Source: Paenibacillus sp. TCA20
GTDB lineage: Bacteria > Bacillota > Bacilli > Paenibacillales > Paenibacillaceae
Length of the DNA: 64,000 nt
NCBI RefSeq assembly: GCF_000732325.1
Contig: NZ_BBIW01000002.1
Span: forward strand, 522,022 to 586,021
Reading direction: 5' to 3'
Below are positions 54,024-63,145 of the stretch, piece by piece (the stretch's first letter is position 1; each line of letters starts with the position of its first letter). The notes under the pieces are model-generated. The model saw only the letters and a program-made list of their open reading frames with translations. It was not told where the DNA came from and did no database searches. A program made the translations under genes and the position numbers.

Positions 54024-54109
54024 ATTAAAAAATATGAAACCAACATATTTTTTGAGCGTATGTATGTATTAAACACTAAAAATCACTCTTAGGAGGTAAC
54101 ATTTCTCAC

Positions 54110-54589
54110 ATGAAAAAATGGTTCAGTTCAAAACGTCTACTTATGGTCATGATGGCATTTACTTTGATTTTCTCGACCGTAGCAATTCCAGATAATGCAG
54201 ATGCACGCCGTGGTGGCGGCGGTTTCAAATCCGGAACTAAATCTTATACAAATACACCTAATCGTTCGAATGATAGTAACAGCAATGTTTCAAATTCCAC
54301 AACGAATCGTAATAACAATGCTACCAACTCTACAACGAACCAAAACCGCGGATTCTTTAGCGGCGGCTCACTTATGAAAGGTCTAATGATTGGTGGACTT
54401 GCAGGTATGCTCTTCGGCGGATTGTTCGGAGGTATGGGCTTCTTCGGAGAACTTCTTGGTCTTGCAATCAACCTTCTTGCTATCTTTGTATTAATCAGCC
54501 TGGGTGTAGGTATCTACAGAGCCATCAAGAGACGTCGTGAAGAGAAGGAAAAATCCCGCAACATCTATGACGGAAACGGACGGTACTAA
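54110..54589 (+). CDS. Exported Tim44-like N-terminal protein, C-terminal domain missing
   Basis: 159 residues. A signal peptide (MKKWFSSKRLLMVMMAFTLI, up to ADA) is followed by a Gly/Arg-rich motif (RRGGGGFKSG) and a Ser/Thr/Asn-rich linker (residues 45-85). Two glycine-rich hydrophobic helices follow (MKGLMIGGLAGMLFGGLFGG and LLGLAINLLAIFVLISLGVG), then a basic tail. Proteins of the bacterial Tim44-like group share this N-terminal half, but the usual C-terminal Tim44 domain is absent, so it may be a shorter relative. GGAGGT precedes the ATG. Confidence 0.6.
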   Translation: MKKWFSSKRLLMVMMAFTLIFSTVAIPDNADARRGGGGFKSGTKSYTNTPNRSNDSNSNVSNSTTNRNNNATNSTTNQNRGFFSGGSLMKGLMIGGLAGMLFGGLFGGMGFFGELLGLAINLLAIFVLISLGVGIYRAIKRRREEKEKSRNIYDGNGRY

Positions 54590-54594
54590 GCTCT

Positions 54595-54873
54595 ATGGTT
54601 ATCACAATGGATGAGATCGTTAATGCCATATGTCTTCATATCGCTGAACGTAAGCAAATCAAACCGACAGATGTCCAGGTGGAGCTTAGTTGGGATGAAG
54701 ATACAGGCTACTCAGCCGAGGTTTGGGCTCAAGGCCGCAGTCGATTTCTCATTGAATCCAATATGATTGAAGCTATTCTACGATATGTACATCAAGAGTA
54801 TAATGTCCGTGCCTACCGTGAGGATGTTACACTAGAGCTTGATGAAGAAATTACAGCCAGAATTCGTACGTAG
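54595..54873 (+). CDS. DUF2653 (YxcD-like) protein
   Basis: 92 residues from ATG 54595; a second ATG at 54607 is possible and neither has a strong RBS. It reads MDEIVNAICLHIAERKQIKP, then VQVELSWDEDTGYSAEVWAQ, and VHQEYNVRAYREDVTLELDEEI. The layout is that of the DUF2653/YxcD family, of unknown role. It starts 6 bases after the Tim44-like gene and is probably co-transcribed. Confidence 0.7.
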   Translation: MVITMDEIVNAICLHIAERKQIKPTDVQVELSWDEDTGYSAEVWAQGRSRFLIESNMIEAILRYVHQEYNVRAYREDVTLELDEEITARIRT

Positions 54874-54885
54874 TCGGTTAACGTT

Positions 54886-54923
54886 AACCGCCTCGAGCAT
54901 AAGCTCGAGGCGGTTTTATTTTT
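54886..54923. terminator. Bidirectional terminator
   Basis: AACCGCCTCGAGC pairs perfectly with GCTCGAGGCGGTT around a short ATAA loop, with T-tract at 54916-54923. It serves the DUF2653 gene and the opposing YyaL-like gene. Confidence 0.88.
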
Positions 54924-54928
54924 ACTTA

Positions 54929-56543
54929 TTAGTTCACAGGCTTAAACTCTTCTCGAAGCTGCTCCGTTGAAGTTATAGGATCGCTGCAGGAGAAGTCCCG
55001 ACTAATGTACACGGTTCCCTCTCCATTAATGGCGGGCTTGTCGACGAGACCAGGAATAAGTTCGGCTAAGACCTCATGATCTTGCTTGCCTTCATAATTA
55101 ATGATAAGGGAAGCATCAGGTATATATGATTTTTGGATGATGGAGATCATCTCCTGCACCTTGATATCATTCGTTCTTCCACTGATTATAATTTGGCGCC
55201 CTCCTTGCCGTGCATAGGACACGCCAAGCAGATACATGGCCTGACTGTCAGCATGAGCATTCGCAGCTCCTGCCATAGTATAAAGCCATCGTTCTCCCTT
55301 CTGCTTCAGCTCACCATCCTGAGTTGTAGCTGCCCATTTGGTGATCAGCAAGGGGAGAACCCCAGCACTTGCAAGCCCTGCTCTTCCATCCATCCCATTA
55401 TTGTCATTATATCGCTGCACTCGACTTACTCCAAACCGTTGGAAGTTGCCTTCTGCGGGGTCCCAATACAGTCTGAACAGTGCATCCTTAAGCTCCAGTA
55501 CCTTAGCTAAATAGGCGGGCTGCCCTGTTGCTTCATATAATTCCATCAGTCCCCAAGCCAAATGGGCATAGTCGTCTACATTCGCTGCATGAGTCAGCTC
55601 TTCATCATGATAGACTGAATGCAAATTGCCCTCGTCATCACGCAGCTTGTTCCATATGAATTCAGCAGCCTGTGCTGCAGCATCAGCATATCTCGTCTGC
55701 TGCAATGCTTTAGCCCCCTTGGCCAAGGTTGCGATCATCAGTCCATTTGAAGCTGTTCCTATGCGGTTATCCTTGACTGGACGCACTCTCGTCTCGCGAT
55801 ATTGCAACAGCTTCTTCCGGTCTTCCTCGAGCAAATTACGCAGGGCGAGTGGATTTAATCCTCTCCGTTCTGCCTGCTCCTCGGGAGTCCCTTTCATCAG
55901 ATTAGGAATGCTTTGTCCTGGAGTATCCCTCTCAGGTTCAATACTGTATACATTACAATATCGATGCATCTCCTCTACACCCAGTACGTCTTCAATCTCT
56001 TGCCGAGTAAATCCATAATACCCTTCCGTCTCCCCTTCCGAGTTGTCACCTTCTACAGCATAAAAAGCCCCTTCAGGCGACGTCATCTCGCTTAACACAT
56101 ATGAGAAGATGGATTCTGCGATTTCCGCATACAGCGGATGCTCTGTTAACTGATATGCTTCAAGGTAAGTCATTGCGAGCCAGGCATTGTCATTCAGCAT
56201 TTTTTTAAAAATGCGGAACAAAGCCCTTCTCATCTGCCGAATATGTGAAAAACGCATGACCCACGTGATCATAAATATTGCTTTTGTACATTTGATGAAG
56301 TGTATATTCCACCATCTCCAACGCTTTGGACTGATTATGTACCTTGGCATAGTTCATTAAGAACATAAGCTGAGCCGGAGAGAGAGGCGGGTACACCGTA
56401 TCTGTTTCTGCGAGTTTGGAATCAAAATCATTTTTCAACTGACGGTAAGCCGCATGCAGAAGTTCTTCGTGAGCTGCAGCCGTGAGTTTTTGATTTTCTT
56501 GAGTGAGTTGATTTAAATGATGGCCTTCCGTTTCTCTAATCAT
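54929..56543 (-). pseudogene. YyaL-like protein (six-hairpin part) without thioredoxin domain, frameshifted
   Basis: Read from ATG 56543 (GGAGG five bases upstream) the first 112 residues are one frame (SPAQLMFLMNYAKVHNQSKALE, IYDHVGHAFFTYSADEKGFVPHF) ending at a stop at 56205; the remaining 440 residues continue in another frame (KKMLNDNAWLAMTYLEAYQ onward). A one-base change in the T5A7 run (56211-56200) restores the family sequence VPHF-KKML. The YyaL family has an N-terminal thioredoxin-like domain (about 170 residues) that is completely absent here. Hence the gene looks decayed, or it is a shorter variant with a frameshift. The 390 bases upstream hold no lost domain. Confidence 0.7.
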
Positions 56544-56555
56544 AAGCTCCTCCAT

Positions 56556-56948
56556 TTCTGCAATAATCCATTCTGTTTATGATAACTGCAAATACACTTA
56601 TTCATACTTCAACAGAAACTCACAACATGAAGCATTAAATTCATATTAACCATCAATATATGTTGCCACAAAACATTCTTTATTCTTGTTTATATTTCAA
56701 AAAAATCGTTTAATAATAATTGAGTTCTTAGCAATAGGAAAGCCTTGATCCCCCCTAATTTTTCTTCTCGATAATTTGTCTATTCTGTTCTATCTGCTTT
56801 GTCATCATTCACTAACTTAGACCCTAATTAATTTAGCTATATGAGCTTTACATTTTTCTTATCTAATTAACTAACAATTTTCACGAATATATTGACCTTT
56901 GGTATACCTATATGTAAAATAAAGTAAATTCGTGAGACTGAGGAGAAG
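56556..56948. other. AT-rich gene-free stretch
   Basis: No gene is supported. It is strongly AT-rich and holds the SigA-type promoter of the next gene near its right end (56892-56920). No remains of a thioredoxin domain were seen in it. Confidence 0.6.
56892..56920 (+). promoter_or_regulatory. Promoter of the TPR-like gene
   Basis: TTGACC (56892-56897), 17-base spacer, TAAAAT (56915-56920). Confidence 0.6.
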
Positions 56949-56954
56949 GTGAGT

Positions 56955-57749
56955 ATGGTCGTAGAGCCTGATATACTTGTTAAAGCTAATCATCTGGATT
57001 CACTTATCAAAAGTATCGAAGTACGCTGCACACACGAGGACTGGGAGGAAGTCACTACTTTATCTCAAGCTTTGTTACATGCTGCTGAACGGGTACATTT
57101 TGATATTGTACATCGAAATTGTCCCACCAATGTATACGACAAGCATATCATCTACTATTTTGCCTATAGTCACTTAATGACCAGCATATCGTATCAAAAG
57201 CTAAAACAATACTCTGAGTCGATCAAATATATTTCTTTATATTCGGATTTGAGCTGGCTTAGGGATGGTACGAAGGCGGGAGAAGCCGTAATTGAAGAAT
57301 TCAAATCATTCGCTGCAGTTCATTTGTTAACATTGGAAATATTACGCGGAAATATTAGCAAGCTGTCCGAGTATGAAACTTATCTTGATAATCATTCAGG
57401 TGATGCGGTGCTGATCGGTCTCTCTACATTGCTTGAATCTGCAATTGAGCATGGATACTGTATTGATCGACAGTTATTGCGTTTTAAGCAGAATATCAAC
57501 AGCTACGATTATTATGCAGAACGCAAAATGGCTTCCCATTATTTATCGTATCAATATTTGCTTGCTCAGTATGAGCAGCTGAACGATCAGCATTCTGAGG
57601 CGCTGTGTACAGCAGTCTATACCTTATGGGCGGCTGACAGACTCAACAATGATAATTATTTCAAAAAGGCAATCCATTTATTTGAATCCTTGCGCAAAAA
57701 TGCTTCCGTTTCTCAGCTAACCGCATGTTTTAATCAACCATTTTATTAA
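56955..57749 (+). CDS. TPR-like orphan protein of unknown function
   Basis: 264 residues from ATG 56955 (GAGGAGAAGG upstream); GTG 56949 is also possible. The protein is helical and consists of repeated two-helix units (IYYFAYSHLMTSISYQKLK, VHLLTLEILRGNISKLSEY, MASHYLSYQYLLAQYEQL), like the C-terminal part of the TPR-containing regulators of Paenibacillus, but there is no helix-turn-helix. I do not recognise a named family. It stands alone between a dead gene and a Crp-family regulator; its promoter is good and a terminator follows. Confidence 0.6.
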   Translation: MVVEPDILVKANHLDSLIKSIEVRCTHEDWEEVTTLSQALLHAAERVHFDIVHRNCPTNVYDKHIIYYFAYSHLMTSISYQKLKQYSESIKYISLYSDLSWLRDGTKAGEAVIEEFKSFAAVHLLTLEILRGNISKLSEYETYLDNHSGDAVLIGLSTLLESAIEHGYCIDRQLLRFKQNINSYDYYAERKMASHYLSYQYLLAQYEQLNDQHSEALCTAVYTLWAADRLNNDNYFKKAIHLFESLRKNASVSQLTACFNQPFY

Positions 57750-57778
57750 GCACATTGCTATTGACCATAGAACATATT

Positions 57779-57807
57779 AAAGATGACAGCGAATCGCTGT
57801 CATCTTT
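57779..57807. terminator. Bidirectional terminator
   Basis: AAAGATGACAGCG pairs with CGCTGTCATCTTT around AAT; T-rich on both sides. It serves both convergent genes. Confidence 0.85.
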
Positions 57808-57822
57808 ATTTTGATGCGAGTG

Positions 57823-58533
57823 CTATCGCTTTAAATACAAATCATCAGGTGCCATTTCTCTCAGCTTTTGTTCATCTAACAGGATGAGCTCCCCTCGCCT
57901 GCGCTCTAAGATGCCGATCTCCGAAAATTGTTTGACCACCCTATTCAGATGACGATAGCTTGTTCCGAGCAAGTCAGCAATTTCATTCAAGCTGTGGCTG
58001 GGTATTTTACTCAACACAACACCCTTCTCTGAGTCCAGCATCATGAAGGTCAGATATCCCGCAAATTTCTTATCTAACGGATATAGCAAATTAACACTGC
58101 TCGAACGATTCAGACTCGTCAGCTTGTAGCACATATGCTCCAGCAGGAAATGCAGAAATGCCGGCTGACTGATGTAATGCTGATTAAGAGCTGAATAGCT
58201 GATCCCAATCAAAATGGCAGGCCTTACACATTCCACTGTCGTACTTGCTTTATTCTTCGTCACCAGCTCCACGTCTCCAATCAGGCTGAGCGGATCATTG
58301 AACCTTAGAGCGAGAGACTTTCCATTTGACATGGTCGTATAGACCTTAAGCCTGCCCTGTACCAGGAAAAACAAATGGTCAATCTCGTCACCGCTCGAGC
58401 ACACCCGATCTCCATGCATAAGCTCATACAGCTTCATATCGTTAATACTTACGGTGTTCAGCAGTATATCCAGCTCATACATTTGGATAAACTTCATTAG
58501 CAAATCTTCATTATACAAAAGTTTCAAAATCAA
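57823..58533 (-). CDS. Crp/Fnr-family regulator (YeiL-like)
   Basis: 236 residues from TTG 58533 (AAAGGAG four bases upstream). The cNMP-binding-type beta barrel has HLFFLVQGRLKVYTTMSNGK and LALRFNDPLSLIGDVELV. The C-terminal wHTH has IADLLGTSYRHLNRVVKQFS and IGILERRRGELIL. It resembles YeiL of E. coli, which is linked to stationary phase and oxygen response; the Fe-S cysteine set of FNR is absent. It is divergent from the HpaB-type gene, 189 bases between starts. Confidence 0.78.
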   Translation of the reverse strand: MILKLLYNEDLLMKFIQMYELDILLNTVSINDMKLYELMHGDRVCSSGDEIDHLFFLVQGRLKVYTTMSNGKSLALRFNDPLSLIGDVELVTKNKASTTVECVRPAILIGISYSALNQHYISQPAFLHFLLEHMCYKLTSLNRSSSVNLLYPLDKKFAGYLTFMMLDSEKGVVLSKIPSHSLNEIADLLGTSYRHLNRVVKQFSEIGILERRRGELILLDEQKLREMAPDDLYLKR

Positions 58534-58722
58534 GAAGCTCCTTTCTTCAATATATGCAGCCTAACGATCACCCTACTTTGCTGGTTGGTCATGGCAGGGC
58601 AAACGCCCTTTCTTCGGCTAGAAGCCCAGGTACAAGGTACTTATGAACTCGTTCTCCCGTACATTATGCTAAAAATAAAATCGGGACGCATGAGTTGAAC
58701 AGTACCCAAAGAGGTGAGAGAT

Positions 58723-60180
58723 ATGCCTATCAAGAACGGTAAACAGTACATTGAACGAATCGATCGCCAAAACATTAACTTATGGTATAAAGGTGAACGA
58801 GTTACGGGGCCATTATCTAAGCATCCCATTTTTAGTGGACTCATTCAGACGCAGGCCAAGTTGTATGACATGCAGTGTGATGACAAATATAAAGATCAAA
58901 TGACTTATTTATCTCCAGACACAGGTGAGCCCGTGGGTCTATCGTATCTACCACCAAGCAGCTTGGAAGATTTACAGAAGCGAAGAAAGATGATAGAGCT
59001 ATGGTCAAGAGAGCATCACGGTTTTCTTGGAAGATCACCCGATTACATGAATACGGCGATGATGTCCTTCTATACCGCCGCGTATACGCTGGAGGAGCAT
59101 AACCCCGCATTCGCTCAAAACTTAAGAGATTACTATGCCTATTGCAGAGATCATGATATCACCCTATCCCATGCCTTTATTCAGCCTCCTGCTAGCAAAT
59201 GGTCCGGTCAAATCGATCCTTTTGAGGATTCCATCGCTGCAAAAGTGGAGGAAATCACCGAGGAAGGATACATCGTCAGCGGAGCCTTCATGATGGCAAC
59301 GCAAGGAGCAACCTGTGATGAGATGATTGTCTTCCCTACCCCTTCTCTCACACCTGATGAAGAAGTGAACCCCTATGCTTTTGCTTTTGCCGTTCCAAAT
59401 GATCTTGAGGGAATGACCTTTATTTGCCGTGAAAGTCATGCATCAGAATCATCCTACGATCATCCCCTGAGCTCAAGATTTGAGGAGATGGACACCCTTG
59501 TTATTTTTGACAAGGTACTGGTACCTCATAACCGCATGTTCTATTATGGGGATGAGACTATGGGCTTCAAGCTCTTTCAAGAGGGACATTTTCATACCCA
59601 TATCGGACATCAAATTATATCACGTTATATTGCCAAAACTGAATTTCTTCTCGGTTTATTTGAAGCATTGGCAGATGAACAAAATGTCGGGCTGGAGTCT
59701 CTTTCTATTGCCAATGTTGCAAAAATCATGACTATGCTGGAAAACTTTAAAGCGCTCAGACTCGCTTCTGAGACTTCTGCTGAGCTGGATGAACAAGGTA
59801 TTCTGATCCCTTCAAGCAGTCCACTTCTCGCTGCAAGCATTCAGTTTCCGCCATTTTATCTTGAAGTAATCAATATGCTCCAATTGCTTGGATCCAGCGG
59901 CATCATCATGACACCTATGAATAATGATATTTCGTCTGAACTAAGTCCATATGTAAATCAATATTTAAAAGGCCTCACAACGGAGGCCAAGGATCGAATT
60001 GCTATATTCAGATTGGTATGGGAGCTGACTGCCGGACCCTTTGGAGGAAGACAAAGCCAATTTGAACGCTTCTTCTTCGGTAGCGCCCAAACGGTTCATA
60101 TTCGGATGTACAACAGCTATGATAATCACGAAGATTATCGTCAGCTGGTGCAAAGCTTTCTAGCCCAGCAAGATAAATGA
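58723..60180 (+). CDS. 4-hydroxyphenylacetate 3-monooxygenase family (HpaB-type) flavoenzyme
   Basis: 485 residues from ATG 58723 with AGAGGTGA upstream. It contains RSPDYMNTAMMSFYTAAYTL, HAFIQPPASKWS, IVSGAFMMATQG, VLVPHNRMFYYGDE and RQSQFERFFFG, features of the HpaB/PheA class of two-component flavin monooxygenases that ortho-hydroxylate phenols. The partner flavin reductase (HpaC) is not in the window. The nearest redox gene is the Fur-regulated flavodoxin. Substrate is unknown. B. subtilis YoaI is a close type. Confidence 0.85.
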   Translation: MPIKNGKQYIERIDRQNINLWYKGERVTGPLSKHPIFSGLIQTQAKLYDMQCDDKYKDQMTYLSPDTGEPVGLSYLPPSSLEDLQKRRKMIELWSREHHGFLGRSPDYMNTAMMSFYTAAYTLEEHNPAFAQNLRDYYAYCRDHDITLSHAFIQPPASKWSGQIDPFEDSIAAKVEEITEEGYIVSGAFMMATQGATCDEMIVFPTPSLTPDEEVNPYAFAFAVPNDLEGMTFICRESHASESSYDHPLSSRFEEMDTLVIFDKVLVPHNRMFYYGDETMGFKLFQEGHFHTHIGHQIISRYIAKTEFLLGLFEALADEQNVGLESLSIANVAKIMTMLENFKALRLASETSAELDEQGILIPSSSPLLAASIQFPPFYLEVINMLQLLGSSGIIMTPMNNDISSELSPYVNQYLKGLTTEAKDRIAIFRLVWELTAGPFGGRQSQFERFFFGSAQTVHIRMYNSYDNHEDYRQLVQSFLAQQDK

Positions 60181-60191
60181 TCTCTGAGCTG

Positions 60192-60923
60192 TTAGTTGAC
60201 TTTGCTTGGAGCGTCGTATAGCGGGATATCCGACGCTCCAACTGTATCCAGGCATAGAGGGGTAACGAGCTTAACATAATCCAAGGCCTCATCATATCTG
60301 TGCTCATCTGGTATTAGAGTTATCTTACGCCGGTCCAGCAAACAATTGACTTCGATTCGTTCCGGAATACATCCAAAAGCATGGTAGCAGAATACAATCA
60401 TCATGTTCTGGTATGCCCGAATGACCTCTTCATTATAATTGACGATATACTTTTGGATATATAACCCTTTGTGTACCATATGATCAGGCTGCCATGCCAC
60501 CTGAAAAATAACAGACAGGTCCATATGTAAGTCTGATACATAAGCTTTGTGCTCTTCATACAGCAGGACAGGCTGTAACAGCTCGGTATGCTGTGTCAGC
60601 AACCGGATAAGCTCATCGGTTACTCCCCATTTCACATTCCAAAAGTGATCACTGGATTCAAAGCCTGTAGCGTGTTTAGGCCATCTTTTCTCTAACAAAT
60701 ACTGAATCGGTACTTCTCTGCGAACCTCCGGAGTCAGGGTGTAGTAATCGTTTATCGTATGACTGACAGCATACTGAACTCGATGTCTCCATTCCAGTCC
60801 CTGCTGCTTGCCCTTGGCTAAATTTCTTAGTCGGTTAAGGGACCTTTCAGACCAGAGCATTTCCTCCAGCTTATAATCCGTTAATATCCTCTTATGTGGT
60901 ATCGCTTCAGAAGGTCTCTCCAT
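60192..60923 (-). CDS. Hypothetical protein, possible PD-(D/E)XK-like
   Basis: 243 residues. It contains QGLEWRHRVQYAVSHTINDYY, QYLLEKRWPKHA, VLLYEEHKAYVSDLHMDLSV and the C-terminal CIPERIEVNCLLDRRKITLI. Alternating beta strands and helices with a cluster of Asp, Glu and Lys (ERIEVNCLLDRRKI) might be a nuclease-like fold, but that is a guess from pattern only. It is transcribed convergently toward the HpaB gene (11 bases apart). I do not recognise the family. Confidence 0.45.
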   Translation of the reverse strand: MERPSEAIPHKRILTDYKLEEMLWSERSLNRLRNLAKGKQQGLEWRHRVQYAVSHTINDYYTLTPEVRREVPIQYLLEKRWPKHATGFESSDHFWNVKWGVTDELIRLLTQHTELLQPVLLYEEHKAYVSDLHMDLSVIFQVAWQPDHMVHKGLYIQKYIVNYNEEVIRAYQNMMIVFCYHAFGCIPERIEVNCLLDRRKITLIPDEHRYDEALDYVKLVTPLCLDTVGASDIPLYDAPSKVN

Positions 60924-60973
60924 TGATATCTCTCTCCTTCTCGCTTAAGCTCTTCTCCCATGTATGTCTCTGT

Positions 60974-61426
60974 CTAGGATACTTGTGCTAAAATTCCAGC
61001 AAAACGCTCACCCAGTGCTCTACAGTCCTTCTTCTCCTCGTCCAGCGGACTGTACTCTATTTTTAGTGAAGGCTCAGTGACAATGGCACCGCGCTCCTTC
61101 AGCTTGGCTTCAGCCGTATCTACAGCGCCGCAGAACAAGTCATATGACGTATCTCCACTTCCAAACAAGGCAACTTTATATCCACTTAGATCCACCTCAT
61201 CCAGCTCATCATAAAAATCTAGGAACTCATCCGGCAGATCCCCGTCTCCCCAGGTGTACAGACCGATCATTGTGCCATCATACTTCAGCATTTCGTCAGC
61301 ATTACAATTCTCCGCTGATTTCAGCACAGCTGTATGACCGGCATTCTGTACCCCTTCAGCAATAAGCTCGGCGATTTCTTCTGTATTCCCTGTTAAGCTT
61401 GCATATACGATTAAGATGTTTGCCAT
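60974..61426 (-). CDS. Flavodoxin
   Basis: 150 residues. The FMN phosphate loop is ANILIVYASLTGNTEEIAEL at residues 2-21, then MIGLYTWGDGDLPDEFLDFY and VALFGSGDTSYDLFCGAVD, which bind the isoalloxazine ring. It carries electrons in place of ferredoxin. The promoter overlaps a Fur box, so it is made under iron limitation. The name YkuN or YkuP would fit, but I cannot choose between them. Confidence 0.92.
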   Translation of the reverse strand: MANILIVYASLTGNTEEIAELIAEGVQNAGHTAVLKSAENCNADEMLKYDGTMIGLYTWGDGDLPDEFLDFYDELDEVDLSGYKVALFGSGDTSYDLFCGAVDTAEAKLKERGAIVTEPSLKIEYSPLDEEKKDCRALGERFAGILAQVS

Positions 61427-61462
61427 CGTTAATTATCCCTCATTTACTTTTGGTATGAAATC

Positions 61463-61492
61463 ATCATATTTGATAATGATTCTCATTGTCAA
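61463..61492 (-). promoter_or_regulatory. Flavodoxin promoter with Fur box
   Basis: Minus-strand TTGACA (61492-61487), 18-base spacer, TATGAT (61468-61463). The Fur-type inverted repeat GATAATGATTCTCATTGTC (61472-61490) lies over the spacer and -35. It matches the 7-1-7 Fur model closely. Confidence 0.8.
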
Positions 61493-61570
61493 CAGTAAAT
61501 GAACGACAGCCCGATCTGCTATCTTGCGACAATTAAATGACAATTGCAATTAACCCTGAATTTTCGACAC

Positions 61571-61607
61571 AAAAATGAGCCGCCTTCTCTGAAGAGAAAA
61601 CAGCTCA
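61571..61607 (-). terminator. Terminator after the membrane-wHTH gene
   Basis: Minus-strand TGAGC pairs with GCTCA, with TTCTC/GAGAA inside, followed by five T residues. It lies just past the end of the 61653 gene. Confidence 0.6.
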
Positions 61608-61652
61608 GCCTCTATTTACTATATTTTATATGAATCCAGCCTGGTCACAGCA

Positions 61653-62066
61653 TTATACGCGTTCAGCGGTCATTTTTTGTTCTTTCGTCAGCAAAGGCTC
61701 AAATTCGTACACCCATGTTCCATTCTCTGCAACCTTGATCTTGACCAGCCCTTTTTTGCGCAAGCTGGCTATAATTTGTTCTGCTTCCTTACTGTGAAGG
61801 TCAGTGTAGAGCGATATTTCAGGTATCGTTAAGAGATACTCATGCTTCATGGCGAGTTTCATAAGCTCCTTCTCTAGGGTAAGCTCCCGTCTCTTCTTCA
61901 TCGAAGAGAGCTCATACAGGCCGTAAGCCAGCGGTGCAGCACCGAATAGCACAAATCCAAGATCAAATCCGGATTGCATCGCAACAAATGAGTATGTATA
62001 CAACACGATGGAGAATAAACCAAGGGCGACAAGAGTTACTGCGATCCAAGTTCTGCTATTGCTCAT
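61653..62066 (-). CDS. Membrane protein with C-terminal winged-helix-like domain
   Basis: 137 residues from ATG 62066 (GGGAGG about seven bases upstream; 62069 is equally possible). Two membrane segments (about 8-26 and 32-48) are followed by a cytoplasmic domain LTIPEISLYTDLHSKEAEQI and IIASLRKKGLVKIKVAENGT that looks like a winged helix. Small membrane wHTH proteins of this kind are known in Firmicutes without clear function. It stands alone, divergent from the rRNA methyltransferase gene. Confidence 0.6.
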   Translation of the reverse strand: MSNSRTWIAVTLVALGLFSIVLYTYSFVAMQSGFDLGFVLFGAAPLAYGLYELSSMKKRRELTLEKELMKLAMKHEYLLTIPEISLYTDLHSKEAEQIIASLRKKGLVKIKVAENGTWVYEFEPLLTKEQKMTAERV

Positions 62067-62277
62067 CATCAAACCTCCCTTCTTTTACTTTACCCCAAAA
62101 TAGACGATTAGGCACATTTCCAATGAATTCAAATCCGCATGGATTCCAAGCTTAAGCTAATATAACGCAAAAAACGGGGAATACTGGCATGAAAACACGT
62201 AATTGTTGTACAATAGAACCTAATTGTAATTATAGCAATTCGTAAATATAAGATGAACTTGAAGGATGGATTATTAC

Positions 62278-63141
62278 ATGTACGCATCACAGCAATGGAA
62301 AGACTATGAACTTATAGATACAGGCGGCGGCGAGAAGCTCGAACGCTGGGGAGATATTATTCTCCGCAGACCTGATCCGCAGATTATTTGGCCGCTAGAG
62401 AAGGAAACTGGGGACTGGAGAAACGTCCATGGCCACTATCATCGCAGCTCCTCCGGCGGAGGCAATTGGGATATGAAAAAACCAATCCCTGAGCGCTGGA
62501 CGATCTCATATGATGAGCTCAAATTCTACATTAAGCCAACCAATTTCAAGCATACAGGCTTATTCCCTGAACAAGCAGCGAACTGGAGCTGGATGATCGA
62601 CAAGATTCAGAATGCCGGAAGGCCGATCTCAGTTCTGAATTTGTTCGCTTACACCGGTGGTGCCACTGTAGCTAGCGCCTACGCAGGTGCCAGCGTTGTA
62701 CACGTTGATGCAGCAAAGGGTATGGTTCAATGGGCTAAAGAGAATGTACAGCTCTCAGGACTTGGCGACCGTCCTGTCCGTTATATAACAGACGATGTAT
62801 TCAAATTCGTTCAACGCGAGCATCGCCGCGGTAATCGCTATGACGCAATTATTATGGATCCTCCATCGTATGGACGTGGACCGAACGGTGAGACGTGGAA
62901 GCTGGAGCAGAACCTTTATCCATTCCTAGAGTCATGTACAGGAATTCTGACAGATAACCCGCTGTTTGTTCTCATCAACTCCTATACAACAGGAATCTCA
63001 CCTACCGTGCTGTCCAATATGTTAACGATGACGATGCAAAATAAATACGGCGGCAAAATTTCGTCTGGTGAGATCGGGCTCCCGATTACAGCATCCAATA
63101 TGATGCTGCCTTGTGGAATCCTGGGTCGCTGGGAGTCTTAA
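62278..63141 (+). CDS. RlmI/RlmK-like SAM-dependent rRNA methyltransferase
   Basis: 287 residues from ATG 62278; ATG 62266 is also in frame, and its RBS would be AAGG adjacent. The SAM motif reads VLNLFAYTGGATVASAYAG near 125, then VVHVDAAKGMVQWAKEN and the catalytic DAIIMDPPSYGRGP (DPPSYG). It lacks the PUA domain of true RlmI. It likely methylates a cytosine or guanine of 23S rRNA at the 5 or 7 position. It is followed by the pseudouridine synthase gene 4 bases later. Confidence 0.8.
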   Translation: MYASQQWKDYELIDTGGGEKLERWGDIILRRPDPQIIWPLEKETGDWRNVHGHYHRSSSGGGNWDMKKPIPERWTISYDELKFYIKPTNFKHTGLFPEQAANWSWMIDKIQNAGRPISVLNLFAYTGGATVASAYAGASVVHVDAAKGMVQWAKENVQLSGLGDRPVRYITDDVFKFVQREHRRGNRYDAIIMDPPSYGRGPNGETWKLEQNLYPFLESCTGILTDNPLFVLINSYTTGISPTVLSNMLTMTMQNKYGGKISSGEIGLPITASNMMLPCGILGRWES

Positions 63142-63145
63142 TCCG

